NCBI GenBank assembly: GCA_963971425.1
Contig: OZ020517.1
Span: forward strand, 6,698,501 to 6,762,500
Length of the DNA stretch: 64,000 nt
Direction: 5' to 3'
Origin: Bryoerythrophyllum caledonicum
Lineage: Eukaryota; Streptophyta; Bryopsida; Pottiales; Pottiaceae
The notes under the pieces were generated by a model. That model did no database searches. It saw only the letters and a program-made list of their open reading frames with translations, and was not told the DNA's origin. Shown here piece by piece: positions 54,801-64,000 of the stretch. Position 1 is the first letter of the stretch, and each line of letters begins with the position of its first letter. Both the position numbers and the translations under genes were made by a program.

Positions 54801-55365
54801 GGATTAGATTATGTTAAATTACTATGCTACCTTGCAAGTATGTGTTAACTTAAGAATCATCAATTGGATCTTGTCAACGTGCAATTAGGGCTTGCCTACA
54901 TTTCATGTGAGTGGTTATGTGATTTTTTCTACAGTAAATTGCAGGAGCTTGATCTTCAGCATATCACTTGTGTACTATTCGTTTGTTTTCAGTAATAGCA
55001 TCGCCTTAGAAATACTTGTACTTGAATCTGATGTGTTGATTAAAATAATTTAGTTGGAGTTTTCTCATGTTGCAGGATGGATAAGACTTGAGCTGAAGGA
55101 GTGCATCGTGAACCAATTTTTAGAAATTTACCATCGACAATGTGATATTGAACTGGCTCAGTTAATCGCAATGTGATATATTTAAGCTTGTAGACTACTC
55201 ACTTTGATATGCAACAAGGTGGGCAAGTGATTGCAATAGGATTTGATTAGATTTTTTGTAAAAGCCATATGTGGATTAGATTTGAATAGAGGATTTGAGT
55301 AGAAGATTTCACTAGAAGTTCTGTCTAAATGATATGTCTAGAATATTTGGAGAACTTAGAAAGAT
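54801..55365. other. No recognised gene
   Basis: Moderately AT-rich. Upstream exons or the promoter of the zinc-finger dioxygenase-like gene could lie here, but none is identifiable. Confidence 0.35.
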
Positions 55366-56180
55366 AGATTTGGAGAACTTAGAAAGATAGATTTGGAGAC
55401 GAGGTTATTTGGAGACGAGGTTATTTGGAGATGAGGTTATTGGGAGACGAGGTTATTTGGAGGGAGCTTTCAATCTATGAAGATTTGTTGGATGAAATGA
55501 CAACAATTAAATGGTATGACATCTTTTGGCCATGTTTTTTCTTTGTCATGATTTTGTTTGGATTTCTACCGTCCTGTACTTTGCATACTTTGCTTCAGAG
55601 GGAGTATTTGTTTTCTTTGTCGTGATTTTGTTTGAATTATTAACGTCGTGTGCTTTGCACATGGCCTTGATACGAAGAACAATTTTGCTTCACAGGAAGT
55701 TATTGTTTTCTTTGTTGTGATTTTGTTTGAATTATTAACGTCGTGTGCTTTGCACATGGCCTTGATACGAAGAACAATTTTGCTTCACAGGAAGTTATTG
55801 TTTTCTTTGTTGTGATTTTGTTTGAATTATTAACGTCGTGTGCTTTGCATATGGCCTTAATATGAAGAACAATTTTGCTTCAAAGGGAGGGAGGGAGTTG
55901 TTGTTTTCTTTGTCGTGATTTTGTTTGGATTATTAACGTCATGTGCTTTGCACATGGCCTTGATATGAAGAGCAATTTTGCTTTAGAGAGTTGTTGTTTT
56001 CCTTGTAGTGATTTTTCTTGGATTATTAACGTCGTGTGCTTTGCACATGGCCTTGGTATGAAGAGTAATTTTGCTTCAAAGGGAGTTGTTGTTTTCTTTG
56101 TCGTGATTTTGCTTGGATTGTTAACGTCATGTGCTTTGCACTTGGCCTTGATATGAAGAGCAATTTTGCTTCAGGGAAAT
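55366..56180. repeat. Tandem repeats of 16 bp and about 95 bp
   Basis: gaggttatttggagac repeats about four times at 55396-55460. Next, a unit containing ttgttttctttg, gtgattttgtttgaattatt and aacgtcgtgtgctttgcaca recurs with taacgtc(g/a)tg at 55641, 55736, 55831, 55934, 56027 and 56122 (period 93-103, mostly 95), plus a diverged first unit near 55545. The array lies directly upstream of the dioxygenase-like gene and may be its intron or promoter. Confidence 0.85.
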
Positions 56181-56270
56181 GATTTTGTTTTATTACATAG
56201 ATTTCTTTTTATTGATAATTTTATTTCAGTGATTGATTATGTTTGGTGTTTCATTGTACAACAGGTGATT

Positions 56271-57838
56271 ATGGATCAGTCAAATATTCAAATGGACAAT
56301 TCTATGTATGAGTGTCAGATTTGTAAGTGCGGAGCAATGCCAAATAACGAGGCTCAAATCATTTGTCACAACGATGGACGTCGGTATCGCAGACTTGCAG
56401 AACTTGTCTTCAACCATTTGTTTCTGGAGTCATGTGGTGTGTCACATGATACTGTAAGTAATACGTACTCATGTACCATTTGTGATCTTGTACTTGATCG
56501 TAGTGTGGACAAGATTAAACATCATTTCAAATACCAGCATGAGAGGCGTGATGATGCGTCAACGGATGTTCTTACTGTGGAGGTGACAAAGGTTTTTAAA
56601 CCTAAATCTTTCTACTCGACTTTATACGATTTGTCCAAAGACGTCGAGAATTTTCGATTGATTCAGACGCCGATAGCAATGATTGAAGACATGGAAAATT
56701 GTGTGGGTGTCTTGCGATTTAACGTTATACCTCAAGACGAGAGTCCACGACTTTATTGTATGGCGTCCATTTTGGAGAAGTATGGAAAGCCTACAGTACG
56801 AGGATCGAAAGTAGGAGGTAGCCGCATGGTAATGTATGGCCTTTTCGAGCATGGACAGATTGGATGGTAGGTACTTGTTTAAGCTTATTTTTTTATATTA
56901 TTGTGTTGTGTATTTTATATTAGTTGATGTCTAACAAAATGTTTTGCTCAAACATGTTCACCCACTCTCACTTTTGTTTGTATGATTTATCGGAGAGGTT
57001 TGCGGCCGAAATATCCAATTATTTCAAGCAAACGTTTCCAACGACGATGGAGCGATTGGAGAAAGTTCTAATCAATGAAGGATTACCAGCAGGGGAGTGC
57101 AGATTTGCAAGTACGCCGTTCACGTGTTTCTCGGTGATTCGAGATTATAGTTGTAGTCCACACATCGATCCTACCGATTATGGATTTGGGATGATTGTAT
57201 AGCTTTATCCAAGTAAATTTTAAACAAAACTTGTTAGAATATATTGTTGTATTTTTTCTTATTACCTCTATTGACACAAGTTATTGTTTGTATATTTTGT
57301 AGATGGTGGAGTGGAAGTCACTCAATTTCCATCGATTTGGTTACCACAGTATCATCTTCAGTTCAAACCACCGAATGGTACAGCGCTATTGACGAATTGT
57401 AATTCTACAGTCCATTGCACCACAAGAAGTTCACGTGTAAACGCATTGGGCATGGCGTTTGTCCAAAAGAGAAACGTGATAACGAAGTTGAAGACGGCTT
57501 TGGATCATCTCGATAGTGAGATTGCTATCAATTACAAAAAAACTAAAGAGAAATATGAATCAAATCGGATAAATGCCTCTCTTTCCATCATATTTTTTTG
57601 TTTTTGTTTTTGGCGATATGAAATATAATTGATATTTGTCAAGTTGTAATTGTCTAATAATGCCTTTTCAAATATTTTGTTTTAGATTGGTTGTTGATGA
57701 ATTTATTGTGGGTGCAGGTTGATTGTCGTGGCCACCACGTTGCTGCTTCATTCTATTCGCAAGAAAATACATGGCCATGTGATACAACAGAGCCATCAAG
57801 GTCTTCAAAGGTTTTGAAGAAGAGGGCTCGATCTTGAT
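56271..57838 (+). pseudogene. Zinc-finger protein with TET/JBP-like 2OG-Fe(II) dioxygenase domain
   Basis: Exon 56271-56866 encodes a Cys-rich start (YECQICKCGAMPNNEAQIIC) and a zinc-finger-like YSCTICDLVLDRSVDKIKHH FKYQH (C-x2-C-x12-H-x4-H). Splicing TG|GTAGGT to AG|G at 56998 keeps phase. Exon 56998-57212 ends with the iron motif HID (57161-57169, in CSPHIDPTDYGFGMIV), then an in-frame TAG (57200-57202), then LYP. Splicing AA|GTAAAT to AG|AT at 57303 again keeps phase: NGGVEVTQFPSIWLP, FKPPNGTALL, NCNSTVHCTTRSSRVNALGM AFVQKRNV. The distal His is at 57413 and a candidate 2OG-binding Arg seven residues later, as in TET/JBP (HATT...RISLVFYQHKN). A last exon (57719-57838) ends KVLKKRARS. TET/JBP enzymes oxidise 5-methylcytosine or thymine; that activity here is inference. 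The TAG would block it unless read through. Confidence 0.6.
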
Positions 57839-58249
57839 TATGAATAGTTGTGATATGATGTTAGTAATGTTTGGGAAATGATTCTGCTACCTCACGTTTT
57901 ATGTATCTATAAGGTTTTTTAGATAGGGCTTTAATATATTTGTCTTCACATCCTATCATAATAGCATTCCATTGTCTACATTCTTGTGGTGCACATAAAT
58001 TTTCCACTATTGTTTTATGAATTCCTGTGTGACATCAAAGCTATTACACCAACTCTCATTATAACTTTGAAGTTTAGCTCCTTTCGGCCAAAATAGTTCT
58101 ATAATGGATAACCTCCGCAATGTCTTGGGAGGGCATCATTTTTGTTTATTTTTTAATAAAAATTTCTCTTTTCCAAGTTACGTTCATCCAACTCCCAAAA
58201 ACTTTGCATTCAAAAAACATTCAAGTTCTAAAATTTGTCTCGATTCTAG
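57839..58249. other. 3' flank, AT-rich, no gene
   Basis: Probable untranslated tail of the preceding gene then AT-rich spacer. Confidence 0.4.
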
Positions 58250-59000
58250 CTGACTCAACAAGACATAAATATAACAATGGAAGAGGAATCATTTGAAACA
58301 AATTTTCTTTTATTTCTTTCTTAGTCAATATTAAATGATTAAAGGAAAAAGAATATTCAAACCTACGAGTCGTATGCCACGTAGGATAGGTGCCATCTCC
58401 ATTTTATTTTCATTTATTTTTTATAAATAAATCTTGCTTTCAATAAGGGTCATACAAATCACTAGAGGAGGAACACAAGTGATAAAACTGGATATGGAAT
58501 CCGAAGAAGAATCCAAGATAAAAAAATTAGTTTAAAAAGTCAAAATAATAGGGGTAGAGTGAGAGAGGGACATTCAAAAACAAAAATATTCAATCAAGAT
58601 AAAAGAAAAAGAAAGAGATGGAAAGGAAGAATAAAAAAATTAAAATAAAAAAAGGTCATCCCAATCAATGGAAGAGGACTGAAGTCATAAAACTAAATAC
58701 AGAATGTGAGGATTTAGTGGAATTTAAGAAGAACTACTTTTGTTTAAAATAAATTTAAAATAATAGTGGCAAATGCGAGAAAGGAACTTCCAAAAATAAA
58801 AAATTCAATCAAGATAACGGAAGAGGAGAAAGAAGGAGATGGAGAGGGACAATTAAAAAATTAAAATTTACAAAGTATCAAATCTATCAATGGAGGAGGA
58901 GCGCAAGTCATATGACTGAATTAAAAAAACCAAAGAAGAATCCAAAGAAAATTCTTTTGTTTATAAAAATCATAACAAGAGGGGCAAAACAGGGAGAGGG
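58250..59000. repeat. Diverged tandem repeat, about 215-bp period
   Basis: About 2.5 copies of a purine-rich unit. Shared phrases are aggaggaacacaagtgataa (58464), aggactgaagtcataaaact (58672) and aggagcgcaagtcatatgac (58896), each followed by a gaatcca/caagata block and ttcaatcaagataa. Spacing is 208-224 bp. Confidence 0.65.
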
Positions 59001-59600
59001 AGAACTCTCTAGATTTCTCCAAAAAATGCACTTATGTACTTTATAGAGAAATAGTATATTAACCCGAGTCAAACATGTACCTATTGTCTTCTTGCATCTT
59101 TGTAGAAAATTCCAAGAATTGTAAATATATATCACAACCATGATGGGAACATGCCGGAGATTTGCAAAAGGGATTATTTAGGGATTAAGTACAAGATAAT
59201 ATTTGACAACACAAAAATCCCTTGGTCATGTAGGAATTACTTTAACATTAAATTAACGTAGTGGATGTAAATTTTATAAGAATATAAGGAGGACGATAAA
59301 TTTCCATAAAAATGACTATAAGCGTGAAGAACTATGTAGGGCTATAGTAAGGATTTTAAGAGTCGACTGAAGATATTAGTGAAGGCAGTAGGGGTCCGGC
59401 ACAAGCACCTAGACATAGGCCGCCACGTCAACCCCCCTCCACCATGTTCAATGTGTAATGGGTAATTTCAAAATTGTAGAGCGTTGTCTTCTTCTTTATA
59501 GCCTACCTCGATCTATTCTACAATCGATATGGGACTAAGTGCAAAAGATCCCAATTCCTTCCAGCAAGTTTGCACCTGAATGAAGCCAGTAGTTCTTGAA
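59001..59600. other. No recognised gene
   Basis: AT-rich to 59380, then more GC. No convincing frame. Confidence 0.35.
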
Positions 59601-59629
59601 GGTGGAAGAAGCTGTGGTGCCGTGGACAA

Positions 59630-62026
59630 AAATGCGTGGAGGAGCTAGTTCAAATAAAAGAGGGGCGACCTACTGCCCCCTTCTTGCATTCTCGCTCCGT
59701 GCTGACCTGGTTCGGCAATGCATCGCAAGCTCCCGCAACCTTTCTAAACTTTTGTAGGCTTTCGCAGACACTGCTTTCCTTCATTGCCCGAGAAGCCGAG
59801 CTCGCAAACTCGGTCCACAGGATCCTCCTCGCCATCGACTTCGTTTGCACTCAGGTATTAAATTGCCATATGCTCTTTCTTTGATCTGAATCCTAGCTCT
59901 CTCTATTCCTAACCCTTGCTCTCTATATTTCCTAACCCTAGCTTCGAATATTGGCCGCTTTTCTCTTCTTTGAGCTCAGTTCATATAAATACAGAACTAT
60001 CTTGAGGTGATTTCAAGGGGTAAAAAGAGGGTGTATCGTATTGTAATAACCTAACAAATACACGAGGTTGGTTTATTCTCAGCTCACAAGCAGTAGCTCC
60101 GAATTGCTATTAACAGACATAAAATGTGACTGATGTGTTTCTGTGTATATTGTGTGTCATGTGTTCTCCTTGTTTTGACATGTACTTCCAATATTAAAAG
60201 CACTTCTTGTATTCTCTGCAGAGTGGACTGGCTTTTGTAACGGTGGGGAAGGGTTCCAACATCAAATTCTTCTCATGATTCTCTAAAGGAGCAGATACCT
60301 GAGGAACAGGTCACTTCAGTCAACTTCTCGCTCATGGCAGCAACCGATAATTGAGCACCCTGATGATGATGTAAGACTAGGTTTGTGTTTCGTCCCATCT
60401 CTTTTTGGCAGTATGTATTAAGTTCTCTGAATACTCCGTAGTGTGCTTTACTCCGCGGCCTGGCATATGGGTCCAGGCTTAGTGAGTCTTCCTCACTATT
60501 GTTTTTTTTTAAATTTGTCTTCAAGCATCTTTCTTGTCGTCATATATTTATCTAGCAACGTGCTTGCTACTTACATGTTCGAGGAATCTTGGCTGTTAGA
60601 ATATGTTATGTGGATTAGATAATAGAGGAAAAGTTTCAAGAAAAGGACTCTTCATTCTGCCATGAACTAAAACGCGTTTCGAGAGGACTTCGTGTGAAGG
60701 TACATATATGAATTTTCTTGTCGCCACTTGAAGTGGTGCCTCCTCTCGACATAAGTCAAGCTGGTCCTGTTTTTATGGAGGTATCATTTGTAGGTTCCTT
60801 CTGAGCATTGGTTTGAAAAATTGCCGCTCATTGTAAAACACTTGTCGATATACCAGATTAACCTCATAATACCGGATTTTTTTATACTAGGTTGAGCACG
60901 AAGGGAGACCTAGCAACACAATGGTTGTGTTAGTCGGGAATGGAGAATTCTGCAACGAGGTAGAGAGCCTGGAGTTGAATGAGACCACTTTCAATTTGCA
61001 TGTTTTAACTCAACGACTTCAATCGCTGCTTTCTTACGCAAACGTGAAAGGGTGGAAACGAGTCGCCTAACGCATCTCTGAAGCAGCCGACAAAAAAGGT
61101 GTTTCGCAGAAACTTGTGGGAGCTGCTGACATTTACTCTTTGGATTGGAGCAACATCGAAGTTGGAAGCATTGGATATGAACACCAATCCTACAAACCTC
61201 TATCATTCGCAGCTCCAGAGTGGAGCCAAAGTCATCTTATTCCATCTTCAGCTCAAAGAGAGGTTTGTCACTTGCCAATCTCGTCGAGTTCATTTTGGTC
61301 TGAGAAAAAACAGGCTTCTCGCAGTTCTTGTTGGCTAATGATTCATATCAATGCCTCGGTTTCCAACTTCCTATTCCTCGTAATTGAGTAACCAGTTGCA
61401 AAACCTTTCAATTCTGAGCTCGTGTTCTCTGTGGGTGCTTTTTTGGACCAGACAAATGAGGACAAGCATACACATATAATAACTTGCAGCAGCAGCCACG
61501 ATTTAATGACAGCCTCTCTGTTGCCACAACAAGGCATGAGAACAGGCCGTCGCTCTCCATGGGTCGGGCAATGAATTCAAAGAAGTTAATAATGTTGCCC
61601 TCGTCTTGGAAACAACTTCCTAAGTTTACTTTATGGACTGAAGGTGGACTTCAACGTCAATATCCCATGGCAACGTTCACAATTGATCCACGTCAGGTAC
61701 ATTTATCCACATTTTCTGTGTAGCTGTGTTCTCTTTCTTTTATTTTTTATCGTTTATAAATTATTGATATGTCATTTCTTGTAAGGTGGATGGTTGCATC
61801 TCTCGATGTGTTGAGGTTTTGGGAGCGGTTGACACCTTTGGGAGTTCCGTGACCTCGACCTTCATGGCCCAAGAACTCGTTCTTGTGAGATCGGCATTCT
61901 GTTCTTTGAGGTGGCCAACATCATATGTCCGGGGGTGTAACTACACAAACTTGCTCAAGGAAGAGGAGATGAAGGTGCTAGTAGAGAAGTGGACAGTGTG
62001 CAGCTCTTTATTTCTTGATTTCCACT
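59630..62026 (+). pseudogene. Unrecognised multi-exon gene remnant
   Basis: Several exon-like pieces with good borders. 59636-59854 (ends TTCGTTTGCACTCAG|GTATTA) encodes VLTWFGNASQAPATFLNFCR and LLSFIAREAELANSVHRILL. A piece follows an acceptor at 60221. A longer piece (about 60890-61260) includes NLHVLTQRLQSLLSYANVKG W, a TAA, then RISEAADKKGVSQKLVGAAD and IYSLDWSNIEVGSIGYEHQS. 61484-61695 includes KLIMLPSSWKQLPKFTLWTE and ends DPRQ|GTACAT. The last (about 61786-62026) reads VDGCISRCVEVLGAVDTFGS and ends SSLFLDFH. At least one in-frame stop. I cannot name the family; the pieces may not belong to one gene. Likely another captured fragment. Confidence 0.35.
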
Positions 62027-62601
62027 GATTATGGATATGCGCATGCATGTGATAAGCCATGTGAGCTCAAAGGGCTTAAGGGACTAGGTCTGTCAAGTTC
62101 TTTACTTGAAATGATTTGTGTGGGCCATGTGGGGTGACCATGTGCATGTTGAGGACCTCAGTGTAGGTAGAGAAGTTAGATGGTAGAGCTCAGTGTAGGT
62201 TGAGAAGGTAGATGGCGATACGACATTGTGTTCTGCAGAAACAATGAATATTGTATATTGTTTCCAAGAATAAAAAGAATGTGCCACCTGAATGGTACAG
62301 AGTATTTCATTGAAAAAGAGCCTATTTCATGGTTTGAAAATACCAGTTTTTCAAGAGAACTATGGAAGTTCATACACCAGAAAAATCAAATTTTTCACCT
62401 GTGAAAATCTACAACTTTCAAGCCTTGCAGAGTGGTTGTCTACACTTGAAATCTGGCGGATTTCTACACTAGAAATTTGGTGGTTTTCTATGAATAGGCC
62501 CATTTTCGGTTGCCATTTTTCAAGACTTGAAAGTGTCGAACTTTGAACTGTTGGACCCTTGAAATTCAAGCGTTTTCCAGGGTCGATTTTTAGTTGTGGA
62601 G
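62027..62601. other. Spacer with repeated acttgaaa phrases
   Basis: 62110-62230 holds two copies of gtgtaggt(a/t)gagaag(t/g)tagatgg. 62380-62560 has repeated acttgaaa and ttctacact phrases. No gene. Confidence 0.4.
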
Positions 62602-62667
62602 ATGGTAGACCTGAAGTCGCTGGTGACGAAGACGGTGGAGAAGAGGGGCGTGCTCGCTAGGATTCGA
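62602..62667 (+). pseudogene. TONNEAU1 (TON1)-like first exon fragment
   Basis: A 22-codon open stretch from ATG 62602, MVDLKSLVTKTVEKRGVLAR then IR, followed directly by a GTATGT splice donor. It closely matches the start of plant TON1 proteins (MMDLKTLVTRTLEKKGVLAK then IRAELRA). TON1 is a centrosome-protein-related factor needed for cortical microtubule arrays and the preprophase band. No downstream TON1 exon is recognised in the following 1.2 kb, so only the first coding exon was captured. Confidence 0.7.
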
Positions 62668-63853
62668 GTATGTTTCTTTCCTTGACTTTCTGTGCTAGTT
62701 CAGGGAAACTGGTTTTACGAGCGGTGATGCAATGCGGCATAGGTTCGGCAGTGGTGCACGGAGGCTAGATTGTAAGGAGGTTTTTGGTGTGACGTAGCAT
62801 ACGGGATTGTGTGAACACGAGCATACTGTTCCACAGCAAGTCAATTCTTTGTTGGTTTGATGGTGTGCTGGTCTACTGGGGCCCTATCATTGTAGGGAAA
62901 GTTTTCATCGTGTCACTACGGATGGCGGAAGTGTATGTGGTTGTAGAGCAGTTTGGATTGTGTTGCATGTTCAGAATGAGGTGGATATGAGGCCGTGCAT
63001 GTTGAGGTTTGTTGGGGAGAGTATTCTCTTATGCTGGCAGTGTTGGATGGGGCTTGTGTGATTGAGGTGTTGATGATGTGCAGGTAAGTTACTGATGGCA
63101 TTGATGTGCGAGTATCTAGAGTGGTGCGAGTTGGAGCACACATTGAAGATTTATATGCCGGAGCTGAACCATGTATAGTTGTTAAGTAGGGGAATAGGGT
63201 TGCGAGGAACATGCTGCGGTAGTGGCGCGATTGGACTTTGTGCATTTGCTGCCGAGTGAGAGTTTTGGTGCACAGGCCAGTGCGTACAACAGAGCCAAAC
63301 TGGTGGACATTTTGGGACTGGTGGATGAGGCGAAGGCAGAGAGTCAGGAATCTTGACCTCTACTGCTGAGCATCGTGGAATCTTTTGTGAATGAGGTAGG
63401 TAAAGCAATTGGAGGTAGCTACTGTCTGTACGGTGTTGGTCAATCATGGACGGGGAGGGTGGTGTTGAGGGAGGGAGCATGCTTGATTTGCTAGAAGGTG
63501 AACTGAGAAGCCGCCGCCACAGAGTTGCCCTGAATCGCTTGGAATACAAGAATTGGAAGAGGCTCCCCATATCTTTGAGTGGAGACCATAGAGAAGTGAA
63601 GGAAGATAATATTGACATTGACTGCTGAGTAGAAATCTTGTACAAGTTAAATCATTCTAATATGACCTCGCGATATGATGTCCAATGTTGTTTGAGACTA
63701 ACTAGCTTGTTGTTAACGCCAAGGACATCAACTCACAGTAGTCATCTCGGTATATTGTCTAGAACACGCGTTTTTTTGCTTCACTACATAAATTGCCCCA
63801 CTTTCCATTGTCAGTCACTTAAATTCCACAATTTTGGTCATCTTGGACACACA
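62668..63853. other. Intron-like or captured non-coding sequence
   Basis: GC-moderate sequence rich in gtgtg and ggtggtg phrases, following the TON1 donor. It could be captured TON1 intron. Frames here, such as 63446-63628 plus and 63645-63151 minus, are low complexity with no recognisable domain. Confidence 0.35.
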
Positions 63854-63935
63854 ATTTCCACCTAGCAAAAATGTGGTCAAAAGAACTGCAATGCTGAATC
63901 CAGTGCGGTTTTTTTTTTCCACTTTTGTACTAGTG
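63854..63935 (-). repeat. Right terminal inverted repeat of the 37-kb element
   Basis: Read on the minus strand from 63935 it starts CACTAGTACAAAAGTGG, then a 10-A tract and CCGCACTGGATTCAGCATTG. It matches 26934-27015 in inverted orientation with about three differences. Confidence 0.85.
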
Positions 63936-64000
63936 TACAGAAGCACAATTGTGGGAACGATGTCATTGTAAATGACATTTGCCTTGTGGACTTGGGCCAT
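63936..64000 (-). pseudogene. Kinase-like copy 2, catalytic-loop part (window edge)
   Basis: The minus-strand frame entering from the window edge reads AQVHKANVIYNDIVPTIVLL Y and then runs into the transposon end. It aligns with KCHDANYIHNDISPSNVLLH in the kinase-like gene at 21357-22976. The continuation (GICDWG and the C-lobe) is at 26933-26472. The HRD-equivalent is YND here against HND in copy 1. More of the 5' part should lie beyond the window. Confidence 0.75.

Larger units (their letters stand above)
26934..63935. mobile_element. 37-kb composite CACTA (En/Spm-like) transposon
   Basis: Both ends begin CACTAGTACAAAAGTGG. The 82-bp terminal inverted repeats (26934-27015 and 63854-63935) differ at about three positions. 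The interior holds a TNP2-type transposase and a TNP1/Ptta-type protein, the two genes typical of autonomous CACTA elements. The flanks are the two halves of one kinase-like gene. Aligning both halves to the intact-order paralog (22440-22530) leaves an overlap of about 2-3 bp, the size of a CACTA target duplication, but the flanking triplets are not identical (tgg on the left, tac on the right), so the duplication has mutated or the ends were rearranged. Typical CACTA elements are about 10-15 kb, so this one is unusually large and carries host gene fragments. Nested insertions account for part of the size. Confidence 0.75.

Noticed and set aside
63151..63645. A 164-codon minus-strand frame near the right end
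   Set aside because: Ser/Pro/His-rich low complexity complementary to g/t-rich DNA, no domain.

Overview
The window reads as nuclear DNA of a land plant, most likely a bryophyte (moss or liverwort). Coding remnants have spliceosomal introns and belong to plant families: plant-type hAT and CACTA (En/Spm) transposases, an AP2/ERF-like domain, V-ATPase subunit E and a TONNEAU1 first exon. A polyphosphate kinase 1 (PPK1) remnant is present as well; to my knowledge PPK1-type genes are reported from mosses but are not typical of flowering plants. I see no rRNA, tRNA, CRISPR array or bacterial operon. The window is almost entirely repeats, transposons and decaying multicopy genes.

Region 1 (1-5.4 kb): AT-rich sequence, an unrecognised exon remnant, the end of a CACTA-like element at about 3203, and a frameshifted hAT transposase (minus strand) whose last codon and stop lie in that CACTA end.

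Region 2 (5.5-26.9 kb, and again at 63.94-64.0 kb): a cluster of related genes I do not recognise. The fullest copy (18629-20914, minus) encodes an N-terminal Cys/Trp-rich domain (core YIEWCH), a coiled coil, a RING-H2 finger and a C-terminal domain. Partial copies lie at 6.0-7.0, 8.0-8.5, 11.1-11.6, 12.3-12.8, 16.6-17.2 and 23.6-25.1 kb. Two protein-kinase-like genes with DWG in place of DFG lie among them, one head-to-head with the fullest RING gene. Nearly every copy has in-frame stops or frameshifts. CpG-rich 21-bp minisatellites and GC-rich modules with GACGTC palindromes sit between copies.

Region 3 (26934-63935): I read this 37,002-bp stretch as one composite CACTA transposon inserted into the second kinase-like gene. 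Its two ends are 82-bp inverted repeats with about three mismatches, starting CACTAGTACAAAAGTGG. The kinase 3' part lies directly left of it (26472-26933) and the catalytic-loop part directly right (63936-64000). Inside are a decayed TNP2-type transposase (minus) and, divergently, a TNP1/Ptta-type gene (plus). There is also an intron-containing zinc-finger gene whose C-terminal part looks like a TET/JBP-type 2-oxoglutarate/Fe(II) dioxygenase, interrupted by one in-frame TAG. Fragments of host genes lie around them: PPK1, a coiled-coil protein, AP2/ERF, V-ATPase E and TONNEAU1. Nested inside are a TTAA-flanked piggyBac-like family, a TA-flanked MITE and several tandem arrays.

Taken together, the window suggests a methylated, repeat-rich compartment where a large CACTA element picked up host exons and possibly a DNA-modifying oxygenase, and landed in a cluster of lineage-specific RING and kinase-like genes. 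Gene models here are by-eye splices without transcript support.
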